A stretch of DNA of 25,636 nt from an uncultured Flavobacteriia bacterium (GTDB lineage: Bacteria; Bacteroidota; Bacteroidia; Flavobacteriales_D; Crocinitomicaceae), in contig CAISOQ010000342.1 of NCBI GenBank assembly GCA_903887095.1, positions 1 through 25,636 of the forward strand, in the 5' to 3' direction. This document shows, piece by piece, positions 17,277 to 25,427 of this stretch. A program made the translations under genes and the position numbers. A model generated the notes under the pieces. The model made no database searches, was not told where the DNA came from, and saw only the letters and a list, made by a program, of their open reading frames with translations. The first letter of the stretch is position 1, and every line of letters begins with the position of its first letter.

Positions 17277-18205
17277 GCTCTTTTCAAGATCGTTCCTTGA
17301 GATGTAAGGTAGACGGCCAAAAAGATGGACAACATATATCCCGTTTTTTCCCAGGTAATTGTTTGTGTATAATCTTCAGCGATTCCCATATTTAAAAACA
17401 AATAAGCAAATGCCATTACTAAAATTGGCTGAAAATAAATGTATGAACTCGATACTGTAGGAGAAAGGTATTTCAAGCCATACATGGTCAATAAATAGGT
17501 GAAAAATGTTACACCAATAATCACATAAATTATCTTGTACCAAACATGAGAAGGAATAACAGAAAAGTTTGTGTTGCTCAGATCTAGCAGTGTTGGTGGG
17601 AAAACAAGTACAAAGAGCAATCCGAAAGTAAATACCCAGGTAATCACGGTTAGCGGACTGTACTTGCGCATCAATGGTTTTGCCATTACAAGATAGATTG
17701 CGTAACTCACCGCATTGATAAAAAGAAACGTGTCGCCCAACACTGAATCGCCTTTACCTGTTCCAGCTGTAAGCGTTAAAAGAATTGTCGCCGTTGTACC
17801 TAACACTATTCCAAAGGCGCGTACCAACGTAACTTTATCCTTCAAAATAAAGAGTGAAAGAATGGTGACTAAAATCGGATTGATAGACATAAAAATGCCT
17901 GAGTTAATCGCCGATGAAAGGTTCAATCCATGGAAAAAAAATAACTGATTGACAGCAACCCCAAAAACAGCACAAACAGCCATCATCAACAAATCTTTTT
18001 TATCAATTTTCTCTTTGACATAAAATGACTTGACGAGCCAGAAGAGGATTGTAGCACCTAAAATTCGAAAAAGAATAAACACGTTAGGTGTCAAAAACTG
18101 AGGCATAACTCCCTTTGCCAAAACGTGATTGGCTCCGTAAAGAGTATTAACCATGAAAAGTGCAAGATGTGCCGAGTACTCTTTTCTGAAAAATCCCACA
18201 CTCAA
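17273..18205 (-). CDS. EamA/DMT-superfamily transporter
   Basis: Inner-membrane exporter or permease of the drug/metabolite transporter superfamily. The 310-residue protein has about ten hydrophobic helices arranged as two EamA repeats; characteristic segments are FILFRILGATILFWLV in the first half and YIYFQPILVMAFAYLFL in the second. Substrate is unknown. The frame opens with TTG at 18205, immediately after the TAA of the ArsC-like gene and in the same frame; GTG at 18199 is the other possible start. The first in-frame ATG, 17 codons in, would cut into the first helix. It is the last gene of the apparent kynU-kmo operon, so export or import of a related metabolite is possible but unsupported. 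Confidence 0.9.
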   Translation of the reverse strand: MSVGFFRKEYSAHLALFMVNTLYGANHVLAKGVMPQFLTPNVFILFRILGATILFWLVKSFYVKEKIDKKDLLMMAVCAVFGVAVNQLFFFHGLNLSSAINSGIFMSINPILVTILSLFILKDKVTLVRAFGIVLGTTATILLTLTAGTGKGDSVLGDTFLFINAVSYAIYLVMAKPLMRKYSPLTVITWVFTFGLLFVLVFPPTLLDLSNTNFSVIPSHVWYKIIYVIIGVTFFTYLLTMYGLKYLSPTVSSSYIYFQPILVMAFAYLFLNMGIAEDYTQTITWEKTGYMLSIFLAVYLTSQGTILKRA

Positions 18206-18559
18206 TTATTTTGAAAAGGAATCTTTAGCCGCTGCTATTTCGTTTTTTGAATTTCCAATAAAAACCTGCCCCTCATTGATCATAAATGGGCGCTTTAAAA
18301 AGGTATATTCTTGCAACAAATAATTTCTGTAATCATTCTCCGTCAGCTGCATTTCGTGTAAACCCAACCCTCTGAATTTCATTGCCTTTTTAGAAAAAAG
18401 TGCTTCGTATGAGCCTACTTTTTCTTTTAACCAATCCAACGTTTGGGCATCGATGTTCTCAACTTTAATGTCTTGTAATTCCACATCGTCGCCGATTTCA
18501 AGTTCTTTTATAATCCGTCTGTTCGTATCACACGAGCTTAAATGAAAGATCTTTTTCAT
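18206..18559 (-). CDS. ArsC/Spx/YffB-family thioredoxin-fold protein
   Basis: Small cytoplasmic protein of the ArsC-like thioredoxin-fold family, 117 residues, the usual length. The N-terminal MKKIFHLSSCDTNRRIIKEL holds Cys10, the position of the catalytic cysteine, and the C-terminal half has TFLKRPFMINEGQVFIGNS, matching the conserved LxRP and FIG region of the family. The second position of the CxxC-like motif is Asn13, not Cys. Arsenate reductase activity is not established for most members, and no arsenic-resistance genes are nearby, so the ars name should not be used. It follows the outer-membrane-like gene by 9 bases and its stop directly abuts the transporter start. Confidence 0.85.
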   Translation of the reverse strand: MKKIFHLSSCDTNRRIIKELEIGDDVELQDIKVENIDAQTLDWLKEKVGSYEALFSKKAMKFRGLGLHEMQLTENDYRNYLLQEYTFLKRPFMINEGQVFIGNSKNEIAAAKDSFSK

Positions 18560-18568
18560 GAAATAGGT

Positions 18569-19447
18569 TTAATTATTTTGTAAGAACTCATTATTTCGTT
18601 TTCGATCATCCTCCGTTCCCGGTGTCGAGCAACCTTTGGATTTCTTTTCGAACAAATAAATCAGTTTTACTTTAGCCATGATCGGCAAGTAATTTGAATC
18701 GAACCATTTCAATGCCGCACAGCCTCCCCTCCATTCATAAAATCCAAGAATTGGCAAATTGACGCCTGGAATCAAAAAACTTCTTCTACTCAATTTTATG
18801 CCGAATCCAAGGTCATAATTCATTTGGGCGACAAGGGGATTGTGAAAAGCTTTAGGTCCAATGGTTGCTCCGTCATAATTTTTATTTCCGTCCAATACTC
18901 TATAATCGAGGTTAACGCCTAAACCATTGTCTAAAAAGTATTTTTTACCGATGTAAAAGTTCTTGTGAACAGAGAAGCGACCGTATACGTATCCGTTTTG
19001 AAATGAGCCATTTCCTGATGCCGAGGAAACCAGTGTGCCATTCAGGTTGTAATAATTAATCGTTGTCTGTTCTTTGCCGCTCAGCATCTTAAAGCCAATT
19101 CCATAGTCATAATAAGAAATAAACACTTTGTTCATTTTTTTAGCCAACGCTGACCTACGTTGTGTAAAATGTGCCAAACCTACTTCAGCAAAGAATCCAA
19201 TTTTTCCTGAGGGATCGATTGTGTAATCCAATGGTCTACCTGTTGCATCGGTTGTGCTGATTACTGGATTATTCATGCGCGTTTTCATGAAGGTTGGACC
19301 AAACGAAAACTGCATTCCAAAGAAGCGATAATCTTTATAGTCCGCTTTTCCGAAATATGAACCACGACGGCCACCAGGGGTTAAATCCTTTTGAGAAAAG
19401 GAAAACCAAGATAAAAGGCACGCAATTACTAATAGGGTATTTCTCAT
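18569..19447 (-). CDS. Secreted outer-membrane-like protein of unknown function
   Basis: The product is 292 residues from the ATG at 19447. The first 19 residues (MRNTLLVIACLLSWFSFSQ) form a Sec signal peptide ending in the SFSQ motif that is common in Flavobacteriia. The mature part alternates aromatic and polar residues (FFGMQFSFGPTF, FISYYDYGIGFKML, YVYGRFSVHKNFYIG, NYDLGFGIKLSRRSFLIPG), as in an outer-membrane beta-barrel, but ends in a charged tail (EDDRKRNNEFLQNN) and not in a barrel-type aromatic residue. An upstream TTG would add five residues before the signal and is unlikely. The gap to kmo is only 24 bases. Family not identified. Confidence 0.75.
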   Translation of the reverse strand: MRNTLLVIACLLSWFSFSQKDLTPGGRRGSYFGKADYKDYRFFGMQFSFGPTFMKTRMNNPVISTTDATGRPLDYTIDPSGKIGFFAEVGLAHFTQRRSALAKKMNKVFISYYDYGIGFKMLSGKEQTTINYYNLNGTLVSSASGNGSFQNGYVYGRFSVHKNFYIGKKYFLDNGLGVNLDYRVLDGNKNYDGATIGPKAFHNPLVAQMNYDLGFGIKLSRRSFLIPGVNLPILGFYEWRGGCAALKWFDSNYLPIMAKVKLIYLFEKKSKGCSTPGTEDDRKRNNEFLQNN

Positions 19448-19471
19448 TCTTCTAAAATACAAAAAAGCGAA

Positions 19472-20821
19472 TCAGTTACAAAGAGAAAGAATTTTATCCA
19501 TCACCTCCTCAGAGTCCCATTTTTGTTCTATGTCAGGCATCTCCATCACCTCATCCATGATGCGATTTTGCAATTGACCATGCTTATAGGCTTCACTGTA
19601 ACGAATTTCACTAAAAGACACTTGAGAATACAACGTCATCCATTTCTCCGGATGAATTGCACTGAATTTCGCTTCAATTTTTTTTCTCAGCAAAAAGTCG
19701 GGATTTCCAACATGATCTCGCATCTCATAGTAATTGTCAACGGATAAATCTTGCAACGCATCACCATCTGGTTTTCTCACAATGTTGTATTCAGCAAAAA
19801 TTGCTTCCCAATCTTCGTTGTGTTTTTTCATCAACTCGGATAAAACGGTACAGTCTTCGAAACTTGCATTCATTCCTTGACCAAAGAAAGGCACAGTCGC
19901 ATGCGCTGCATCACCTAGTAAGGCAACTTTACCGCTTGTCCATGGAAAGCACCTTATAATTGATAATGATGACAATGGATGATCCGACCATGAATCTGCA
20001 ATATTTGGAAGCATTGCATAAAAATCCGGGAAGGTTTCTTCAAAGAATTTATTAACGGCTTCTTTAGATGTTAATTTGTCGAATGCATTTCTATCTCCTT
20101 CATGCGGCATAAACAAAGTGCAGGTGAATGAACCGTCTTCATTTGCAAGCCCTATTAGCATAAATCGACCTCTTGGCCAGATATGCAGCGCATTTTTTTC
20201 TAGTTTATGCGTTCCATCTTCATTCGCTGGAAGCAAAATTTCACGGTAACCATCTGCAATAAAATTCTGACTGAAATTAAATCTATCAAGCTTTTGCATT
20301 GAATTATATCGCACAGCTGAAAAAGCGCCGTCCGCAGCAAAAACCAGATCAGCTTTTGCCTCAATAGACTCTCCAGTAATTGTATTTGTCAAATAAACAA
20401 TTCCATTTTGCAGGTCAACGCGCTTACAATCATGACTGAAATGAATAGTTGCATTGCCATGATTTTCAGCAATATCCATCATTCTAGCATTGATTTCTCC
20501 TCTAGAAACTGAGTAAATTGCCTGATTTTCTTTTCCGTATGCCTGGTAAGTTAGGTTTCCCTTCGTGTCGTGCATCATTCTGCCATACATTGGAATCGCA
20601 ATCTTTCTGATTTCATCACCAACCCCAACCGCATCCAATGCTTTCCATCCTCGATTTGAGAGCGCAAGATTAATTGATTTTCCAGCGGATAATTTGACCA
20701 ACCGCATATCTGATCTTCGCTCATAGATAGTGACGTTATATCCTGCCTTAGACAAGTATACAGCCCAAAGAGAACCTGCTAATCCAGCACCAACAATGAT
20801 TACATTTTTACCTTCTTCCAT
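19472..20821 (-). CDS. kmo: Kynurenine 3-monooxygenase
   Basis: FAD- and NADPH-dependent hydroxylase that converts L-kynurenine to 3-hydroxykynurenine. The N-terminal Rossmann motif is VIIVGAGLAGSLWAVYLSKAGYNVTIYERR (first Gly at residue 11, acidic end at Glu34), followed by the DG-type motif AADGAFSAVR (about 162-171) and the second FAD motif LLGDAAHATVPFFGQGMNAS (about 301-320). This GDAAH to GQGMN form is characteristic of KMO and related aromatic hydroxylases. The 449-residue length fits the bacterial enzyme. It lies 33 bases after kynU, whose product uses its product, so the gene identity is well supported by context. Confidence 0.95.
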   Translation of the reverse strand: MEEGKNVIIVGAGLAGSLWAVYLSKAGYNVTIYERRSDMRLVKLSAGKSINLALSNRGWKALDAVGVGDEIRKIAIPMYGRMMHDTKGNLTYQAYGKENQAIYSVSRGEINARMMDIAENHGNATIHFSHDCKRVDLQNGIVYLTNTITGESIEAKADLVFAADGAFSAVRYNSMQKLDRFNFSQNFIADGYREILLPANEDGTHKLEKNALHIWPRGRFMLIGLANEDGSFTCTLFMPHEGDRNAFDKLTSKEAVNKFFEETFPDFYAMLPNIADSWSDHPLSSLSIIRCFPWTSGKVALLGDAAHATVPFFGQGMNASFEDCTVLSELMKKHNEDWEAIFAEYNIVRKPDGDALQDLSVDNYYEMRDHVGNPDFLLRKKIEAKFSAIHPEKWMTLYSQVSFSEIRYSEAYKHGQLQNRIMDEVMEMPDIEQKWDSEEVMDKILSLCN

Positions 20822-20854
20822 TTTATCAAAATTTTTAAAAACTGGGGCTCAAAA

Positions 20855-22135
20855 TTATTGTATTGCTTTTTCCAATAATTGCCCGAACCAATAACAATCC
20901 TCGAAAGAATTATAAAGTGGCGCCGGTGCAACTCTGATAACATTTGGCTCACGCCAATCTGCTACTACTCCTTCAGCAGAAAGCGCGTCAAACAATGCTT
21001 TACCTTGCCCTTTTGCCATTATTGACAATTGAGCTCCCCGTTTTGTTTTATCACGGGGTGTAATTAATTCAAAAGAGACGCGATCTTTGTTTCGCTCAGA
21101 AATGTCATCGATTACAAATTCAAGAAAAGCCGTCATTAAATCTCGCTTTTCTCCGATACGATCCATACCTGCCTCCTCAAAAATTTCAACAGAAGCCAAG
21201 TGTGCTGCCATTCCCAAAACGGGGGCATTACTCAATTGCCATCCTTCAGCTCCCTGCATGGGTTTAAATCCAGGCTCCATCATAAATCGGCTCGACTTAT
21301 CATGTCCCCACCATCCAGCAAAACGAGGCAATTCGGGCTTATTAGCATGTCTTTCATGCACAAACATTCCACTCACCCCACCCGGAGAAGAATTAAGGTA
21401 TTTATAACTACACCACGCTGCAAAGTCTAATCCCCACTCATGTAATTGCAAATTGATATTTCCTGCGGCGTGTGCCAAGTCAAACCCAACAATAGCGCCA
21501 ACCGAATGACCTGCTTTTGTGATGGCTGCCATATCAAATAATTGTCCTGTGTAATAATTCACACCTCCAATCATGACTAACGCCAATTCATCTCCTAATT
21601 CTTCAATCTTAGAAAGGATATCTTCTTCACGGATCAATTGTTCTCCTGCTCGTGGTCCCACCTCAACAAGATGTTCGGCTAGATTCAATCCATGAAACTT
21701 TACCTGTGATTCCAATGCATATTGATCGCTCGGAAACGCCTTTGCTTCGCACAAAATTTTAGTTCTTTTACCTTGAGGCCTGTAAAAAGAAACCATTAAG
21801 AGGTGAAGATTCGTAGTCAATGAGTGTGTGACAACTACTTCTATAGGTTTAGCCCCAACTATTTTAGCAACTTTTTCAGTCAAATTTTCATGGTAAGAAA
21901 ACCATGGTCGCTTTGCCATAAAGTGTCCTTCTACTCCATATTTTTGCCAGTCCTCCAGTTCTTGCTGAATATATGAAGCAACAGTTTTCGGTTGAAGGCC
22001 CAGTGAATTTCCTGTGAAATATCGAACAGTTTTTTCGTGGAATGTTGGGAAATAAAACTTGTCTCTAAAGTTTTTTAGTGGGTCTTGCTCGTCTAATTGG
22101 CGGGCGAAGTCACTATTATTTTCAAATTGATGCAT
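20855..22135 (-). CDS. kynU: Kynureninase
   Basis: PLP-dependent hydrolase that cleaves 3-hydroxykynurenine to 3-hydroxyanthranilate and alanine (and kynurenine to anthranilate). The cofactor lysine is Lys245 in CSYKYLNSSPGG, and the PLP-interacting GFDLAHAAGN (about 217-226) with Asp219 and His222 is intact. TGNSLGLQP near the N-terminus (41-49) is a family signature. Length 426 is normal. The ATG has a good Shine-Dalgarno AAGGAG (22141-22146) with a 5-base spacer and a TATCTTTG promoter upstream, so it is the first gene of the operon. With kmo it supplies 3-hydroxyanthranilate, usually for quinolinate and NAD; the 3-hydroxyanthranilate dioxygenase is not in this window. Confidence 0.96.
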   Translation of the reverse strand: MHQFENNSDFARQLDEQDPLKNFRDKFYFPTFHEKTVRYFTGNSLGLQPKTVASYIQQELEDWQKYGVEGHFMAKRPWFSYHENLTEKVAKIVGAKPIEVVVTHSLTTNLHLLMVSFYRPQGKRTKILCEAKAFPSDQYALESQVKFHGLNLAEHLVEVGPRAGEQLIREEDILSKIEELGDELALVMIGGVNYYTGQLFDMAAITKAGHSVGAIVGFDLAHAAGNINLQLHEWGLDFAAWCSYKYLNSSPGGVSGMFVHERHANKPELPRFAGWWGHDKSSRFMMEPGFKPMQGAEGWQLSNAPVLGMAAHLASVEIFEEAGMDRIGEKRDLMTAFLEFVIDDISERNKDRVSFELITPRDKTKRGAQLSIMAKGQGKALFDALSAEGVVADWREPNVIRVAPAPLYNSFEDCYWFGQLLEKAIQ

Positions 22136-22176
22136 GTTAACTCCTTATTTTGTGTAGACTGTCAAAAATCAAGTTG

Positions 22177-22184
22177 CAAAGATA
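22177..22184 (-). promoter_or_regulatory. TAnnTTTG promoter box (TATCTTTG) of the kynU operon
   Basis: Minus-strand TATCTTTG matches the Bacteroidota -7 box, giving a predicted leader of about 38 bases to the kynU ATG. The 8-base AGATAAGG (plus strand) overlapping it at 22180-22187 is repeated at 22204-22211. Confidence 0.55.
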
Positions 22185-22227
22185 AGGATTCTAATGCCTT
22201 TTTAGATAAGGTCTTTTGAGTGATGCA

Positions 22228-23985
22228 CTAAATTCGCAATCCTATTACGCAAATATCATCTACCTGATCAGTATTCCCTTTCCAGTTTTCATAATGCTGG
22301 TCCAACGATTTGTTTTGTTCATTGATTGAAAGTTTGGATAGCGATAATATCAATTCTTTAAAACCAGATTTTTTAAGTTTTTTGCCATTTTCGCCGCCAA
22401 ACTGGTCGTGATACCCATCCGAAAAAAGATAAACCAAGTCTCCTTTTCTTAATTGAAGTGAAGTATCTGTAAATGGTTTTTGGACATCGCTTTTACCTAT
22501 TGGTTGTTTGTCTGCTTTGAGTTCTATGAATTTTTTACCCTCATTGCTCACGACCCAAAGTGGGTTATTTGCTCCCGCCCATAAAAGCTCATTGCTTTCA
22601 TTCTCTTGATGGTACTCCAATCTCACCAAAGAGATATCCATTCCATCGTTTGAACTATCCTGAAGTCGAAGTTCTTTGATAAACTTATCGCGGAGCTCCC
22701 CCAAAATTTGAGCTGGTGTGAGAAGGCTTTTCTGTGAAAGGATCTCATTTAAAAATGCTATTCCAAGCATCGTCAAAAATCCACCAGGAACGCCATGCCC
22801 GGTGCAATCAGCTGCTGCGATATATAGAAAACCTTCTTTTTCTTGAGCCCAATAGAAATCCCCTGATACAATATCTTTCGGTCGAAAATAAATGAAATGC
22901 TCCGGCAAGTGACTACTAACATGTTTTTTCTCAACCAACACTGCCTCTTGAATTCGTTTAGCATATCGGATGCTTTCCATTATTTCATTGTTTCGTTCCT
23001 CCAGCAATCGACTTTGGTGGCGGATTTGATCATAAGCCTTCTGAAGTTCTATGGTTCGAATTTTTTCCAATTCAGCTTCCTCCGCCTTTTGTCTGATTTT
23101 TTCAAGTTGGTGTTGAAACTGAATATCTTTAATCGCTTGAATATTTGTTTGATTATGAATCTCCGAATACAAACGATGCGATTCTTTGTAATGTGCGAGG
23201 GCACCAATATAATCTCCCAGTAGTTCTTTCATTTGAGCCATCAAAAGCTGTGCAGCATTTTCATCCTCACGAGAGCCGGTCTTCTTCGAAAGCTCAACAG
23301 CCCTATCTGCAAAATTCATAGATCTCAGGTTATCGCCTCTCTCTTTGTAGAACTCCCCTAATCGGAGCAACGTTTCAGTCGTTAAAACAAAGTAGGAGTT
23401 ACGTTCTGAAATTTCCAAACTCTCAAGAAATGACTCTTCTGATTTTGAATAATTTTCTTCTAGAAGATAAAGTTTACCCAAATTATGCAGGGCCCAAGCA
23501 ACAGAATCTTCTCCTGCATTTTCGAGCTCCAAACATTCTATGAACCACTTTTTGGCAGAGTCATAATCTTTCAGGTCCAAGAACGTTTCTCCGATATTAT
23601 TCATAGATCCTGAAATGTCACTAGCATCACCAAGCTTTTGACGAATCACTAAACATTTCATGTTACAGTCAAGACGCTTTTCATTGTCTTTTTGAAACAT
23701 ATACACAGCTCCAAGATTATTCAATGAATCTGCTTCTCCCTTTAAATCTTTCAATATTTTAAAGAATCGCAACGCTCTCAAAGCGTGATCCATAGCCATA
23801 GAATAATCAGAGAAACGCCAATAGCAATAACTCAAGATTTTGTGGCATTCAGCCATTCCCTTTTCATCATTCTTTTTCTTAAAGGAGGGAATTTGATCGT
23901 TGGCTATCTGAAAGGATCCACGTAAATCTTTTCGGCGATTTTCCCACGCATCGTGTAGTTTGGAATATATCGAATCTTGATTCAC
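22228..23985 (-). CDS. TPR / coiled-coil / SpoIIE-type PP2C phosphatase
   Basis: Predicted cytoplasmic signalling phosphatase of 585 residues; no signal peptide or membrane helix is visible. Residues about 45-285 are a run of roughly six TPR-like repeats (for example GEADSLNNLGAVYMFQKDNE, then SGSMNNIGETFLDLKDYDSA, then VAWALHNLGKLYLLEENYSK). Residues about 288-350 form a Glu/Arg-rich coiled coil. Residues 360-585 are a SpoIIE-type PP2C domain with metal-binding acids Asp376 (VSGDFYW), Asp393 (AADCTGHGVPGG), Asp523 (FSDGYHD) and Asp576/577 (QVDDICVIG), so it should be active. The start is a GTG; an in-frame stop lies two codons upstream and the next ATG would cut into the protein at residue 43. 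Such enzymes often act on anti-sigma-antagonist (STAS) proteins; none is nearby, so the target is unknown. Confidence 0.92.
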   Translation of the reverse strand: MNQDSIYSKLHDAWENRRKDLRGSFQIANDQIPSFKKKNDEKGMAECHKILSYCYWRFSDYSMAMDHALRALRFFKILKDLKGEADSLNNLGAVYMFQKDNEKRLDCNMKCLVIRQKLGDASDISGSMNNIGETFLDLKDYDSAKKWFIECLELENAGEDSVAWALHNLGKLYLLEENYSKSEESFLESLEISERNSYFVLTTETLLRLGEFYKERGDNLRSMNFADRAVELSKKTGSREDENAAQLLMAQMKELLGDYIGALAHYKESHRLYSEIHNQTNIQAIKDIQFQHQLEKIRQKAEEAELEKIRTIELQKAYDQIRHQSRLLEERNNEIMESIRYAKRIQEAVLVEKKHVSSHLPEHFIYFRPKDIVSGDFYWAQEKEGFLYIAAADCTGHGVPGGFLTMLGIAFLNEILSQKSLLTPAQILGELRDKFIKELRLQDSSNDGMDISLVRLEYHQENESNELLWAGANNPLWVVSNEGKKFIELKADKQPIGKSDVQKPFTDTSLQLRKGDLVYLFSDGYHDQFGGENGKKLKKSGFKELILSLSKLSINEQNKSLDQHYENWKGNTDQVDDICVIGLRI

Positions 23986-24053
23986 TCCCTAAATCTATTC
24001 ATTTTTATAAAACTACACTCAAAGAAATCAACCTTTCGACTTTAAAATTGTTA

Positions 24054-24061
24054 CAAAGATA
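24054..24061 (-). promoter_or_regulatory. TAnnTTTG promoter box (TATCTTTG) of the TPR-phosphatase gene
   Basis: Minus-strand TATCTTTG, exact match to the Bacteroidota -7 box, with a predicted leader of about 65 bases before the GTG at 23985. It lies back to back with the hemL box, 21 bases apart. Confidence 0.5.
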
Positions 24062-24082
24062 ATTTCACCCATTATTTAAAAT

Positions 24083-24090
24083 TAATTTTG
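24083..24090 (+). promoter_or_regulatory. TAnnTTTG promoter box (TAATTTTG) of hemL
   Basis: TAATTTTG matches the Bacteroidota -7 box and lies 14 bases before the first hemL ATG. A -33 TTTG at the usual distance is not visible. Confidence 0.5.
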
Positions 24091-24104
24091 CGCTCAAGCA
24101 TTCA

Positions 24105-25424
24105 ATGATTTACATGGAAACGAAGAAAGAAATCAGCAGAAAAAAGTCAGAAGAACTTTTCAATGTATCAAAAACATATTTTCCAGGAGGAGTAAACTCT
24201 CCCGTTCGAGCATTTAAATCGGTAGAAGGTTCACCACTCTTTATTAAAAAAGGAGATGGTTGTCGTATTTGGGACGAGGACGACAATGAGTTCATCGATT
24301 TCTGTTGCAGTTGGGGGCCGCTTATTTTGGGCCACAATCATCCTTCAATTTATGAAAAAGTTGTCGCTACCATGCAAAATGGTGCAAGTTTCGGTGCTCC
24401 AACACGACTTGAAAATGAATTGGCTGAATTAATTCTCTCCAGAAATCCATATATCGATAAGTTACGGTTTACAAGTTCTGGAACCGAAGCGGTGATGTCT
24501 GCGCTGCGCTTGGCAAGAGGTTACACAGGAAAAACAAAAATTATCAAGTTTGAAGGTTGCTACCACGGTCATTCCGATGCACTTTTAGTTAAGGCAGGCA
24601 GTGGACTTGTCACTTTTGGAGAATCTTCAAGCGCGGGTGTTCCTGAAAACGTAGCGAAAGACACGCTGGTTTTGCCATTGAATGATATTGAAGCTTTGAA
24701 AAAATGCATTGTCGATTATGCGGGTGAAATTGCTTGTGCAATCATAGAGCCAATACCTGCCAACAATGGACTGCTATTACAGGACAAAAGTTTTTTAATG
24801 GCATTGCGCGAAATCTGCACTGAAAACGAAATTTTATTGTTTTTCGACGAAGTCATTTCAGGTTTCAGAGTTGCATTTTCAGGGGCCGCGGAATATTATG
24901 GAATTACGCCAGACATCGTCACTTACGGAAAAATAATTGGTGGTGGACTTCCTGTTGGAGCCTATGGTGCAAAGAAAGAAATTATGGCATGTGTATCGCC
25001 AGATGGACCAGTATATCAAGCCGGGACACTTTCGGGTAATCCTGTCGCAATGGCTGCGGGTATCGCTCAATTGTCTGAATGCGTCAAGCCAGAATTTTAC
25101 AAGACTCTAGAAGCAACTACCGCACATTTTGTTCATGAGATCAATGCTTATGCAGTAGCTAAAAAATACAATTTTGAATTGGTGACAATCGGTTCTATTT
25201 TTTGGTTGTCATTCGATGGAAAGAAAAGAATACAGCAAGCAGAGCAAATCAATCCAGATATGACATCCTTTAAAATCATTCATCGGGAACTACTTAACCG
25301 AAGCGTTTATCTTGGGCCTAGTGGATATGAGGTAGGATTTGTTTCAGCAGCGCACAAGCCAGAAGATCTGCAATACGCGATTCGCGCATTTTGTGAATCA
25401 TTGGATTGCGTTTTTGCGCACTAA
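24105..25424 (+). CDS. hemL: Glutamate-1-semialdehyde 2,1-aminomutase
   Basis: PLP enzyme of the C5 haem pathway that converts glutamate-1-semialdehyde to 5-aminolevulinate in the cytoplasm. Signatures: PGGVNSPVRAF (numbered from the second ATG, residues 24-34), GTEAVMSALRLARG (PLP phosphate region), FDEVISGFR with the PLP-contacting Asp245, and the Schiff-base lysine Lys273 in TYGKIIGGGLPVGAYG. Length is normal (439 residues from 24105 or 436 from the ATG at 24114). With the predicted transcription start near 24094 either ATG is possible; 24105 is given as the longest. It diverges from the phosphatase gene and ends only 3 bases from the convergent frame at the right edge. Its presence means this organism makes tetrapyrroles from glutamyl-tRNA. 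Confidence 0.97.
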   Translation: MIYMETKKEISRKKSEELFNVSKTYFPGGVNSPVRAFKSVEGSPLFIKKGDGCRIWDEDDNEFIDFCCSWGPLILGHNHPSIYEKVVATMQNGASFGAPTRLENELAELILSRNPYIDKLRFTSSGTEAVMSALRLARGYTGKTKIIKFEGCYHGHSDALLVKAGSGLVTFGESSSAGVPENVAKDTLVLPLNDIEALKKCIVDYAGEIACAIIEPIPANNGLLLQDKSFLMALREICTENEILLFFDEVISGFRVAFSGAAEYYGITPDIVTYGKIIGGGLPVGAYGAKKEIMACVSPDGPVYQAGTLSGNPVAMAAGIAQLSECVKPEFYKTLEATTAHFVHEINAYAVAKKYNFELVTIGSIFWLSFDGKKRIQQAEQINPDMTSFKIIHRELLNRSVYLGPSGYEVGFVSAAHKPEDLQYAIRAFCESLDCVFAH

Positions 25425-25427
25425 AAA

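Noticed and set aside
18206..18559. Arsenate reductase of an arsenic-resistance operon
   Set aside because: There are no arsR, arsB or acr3-like genes near it, and the family is mostly uncharacterised; fold assignment only.
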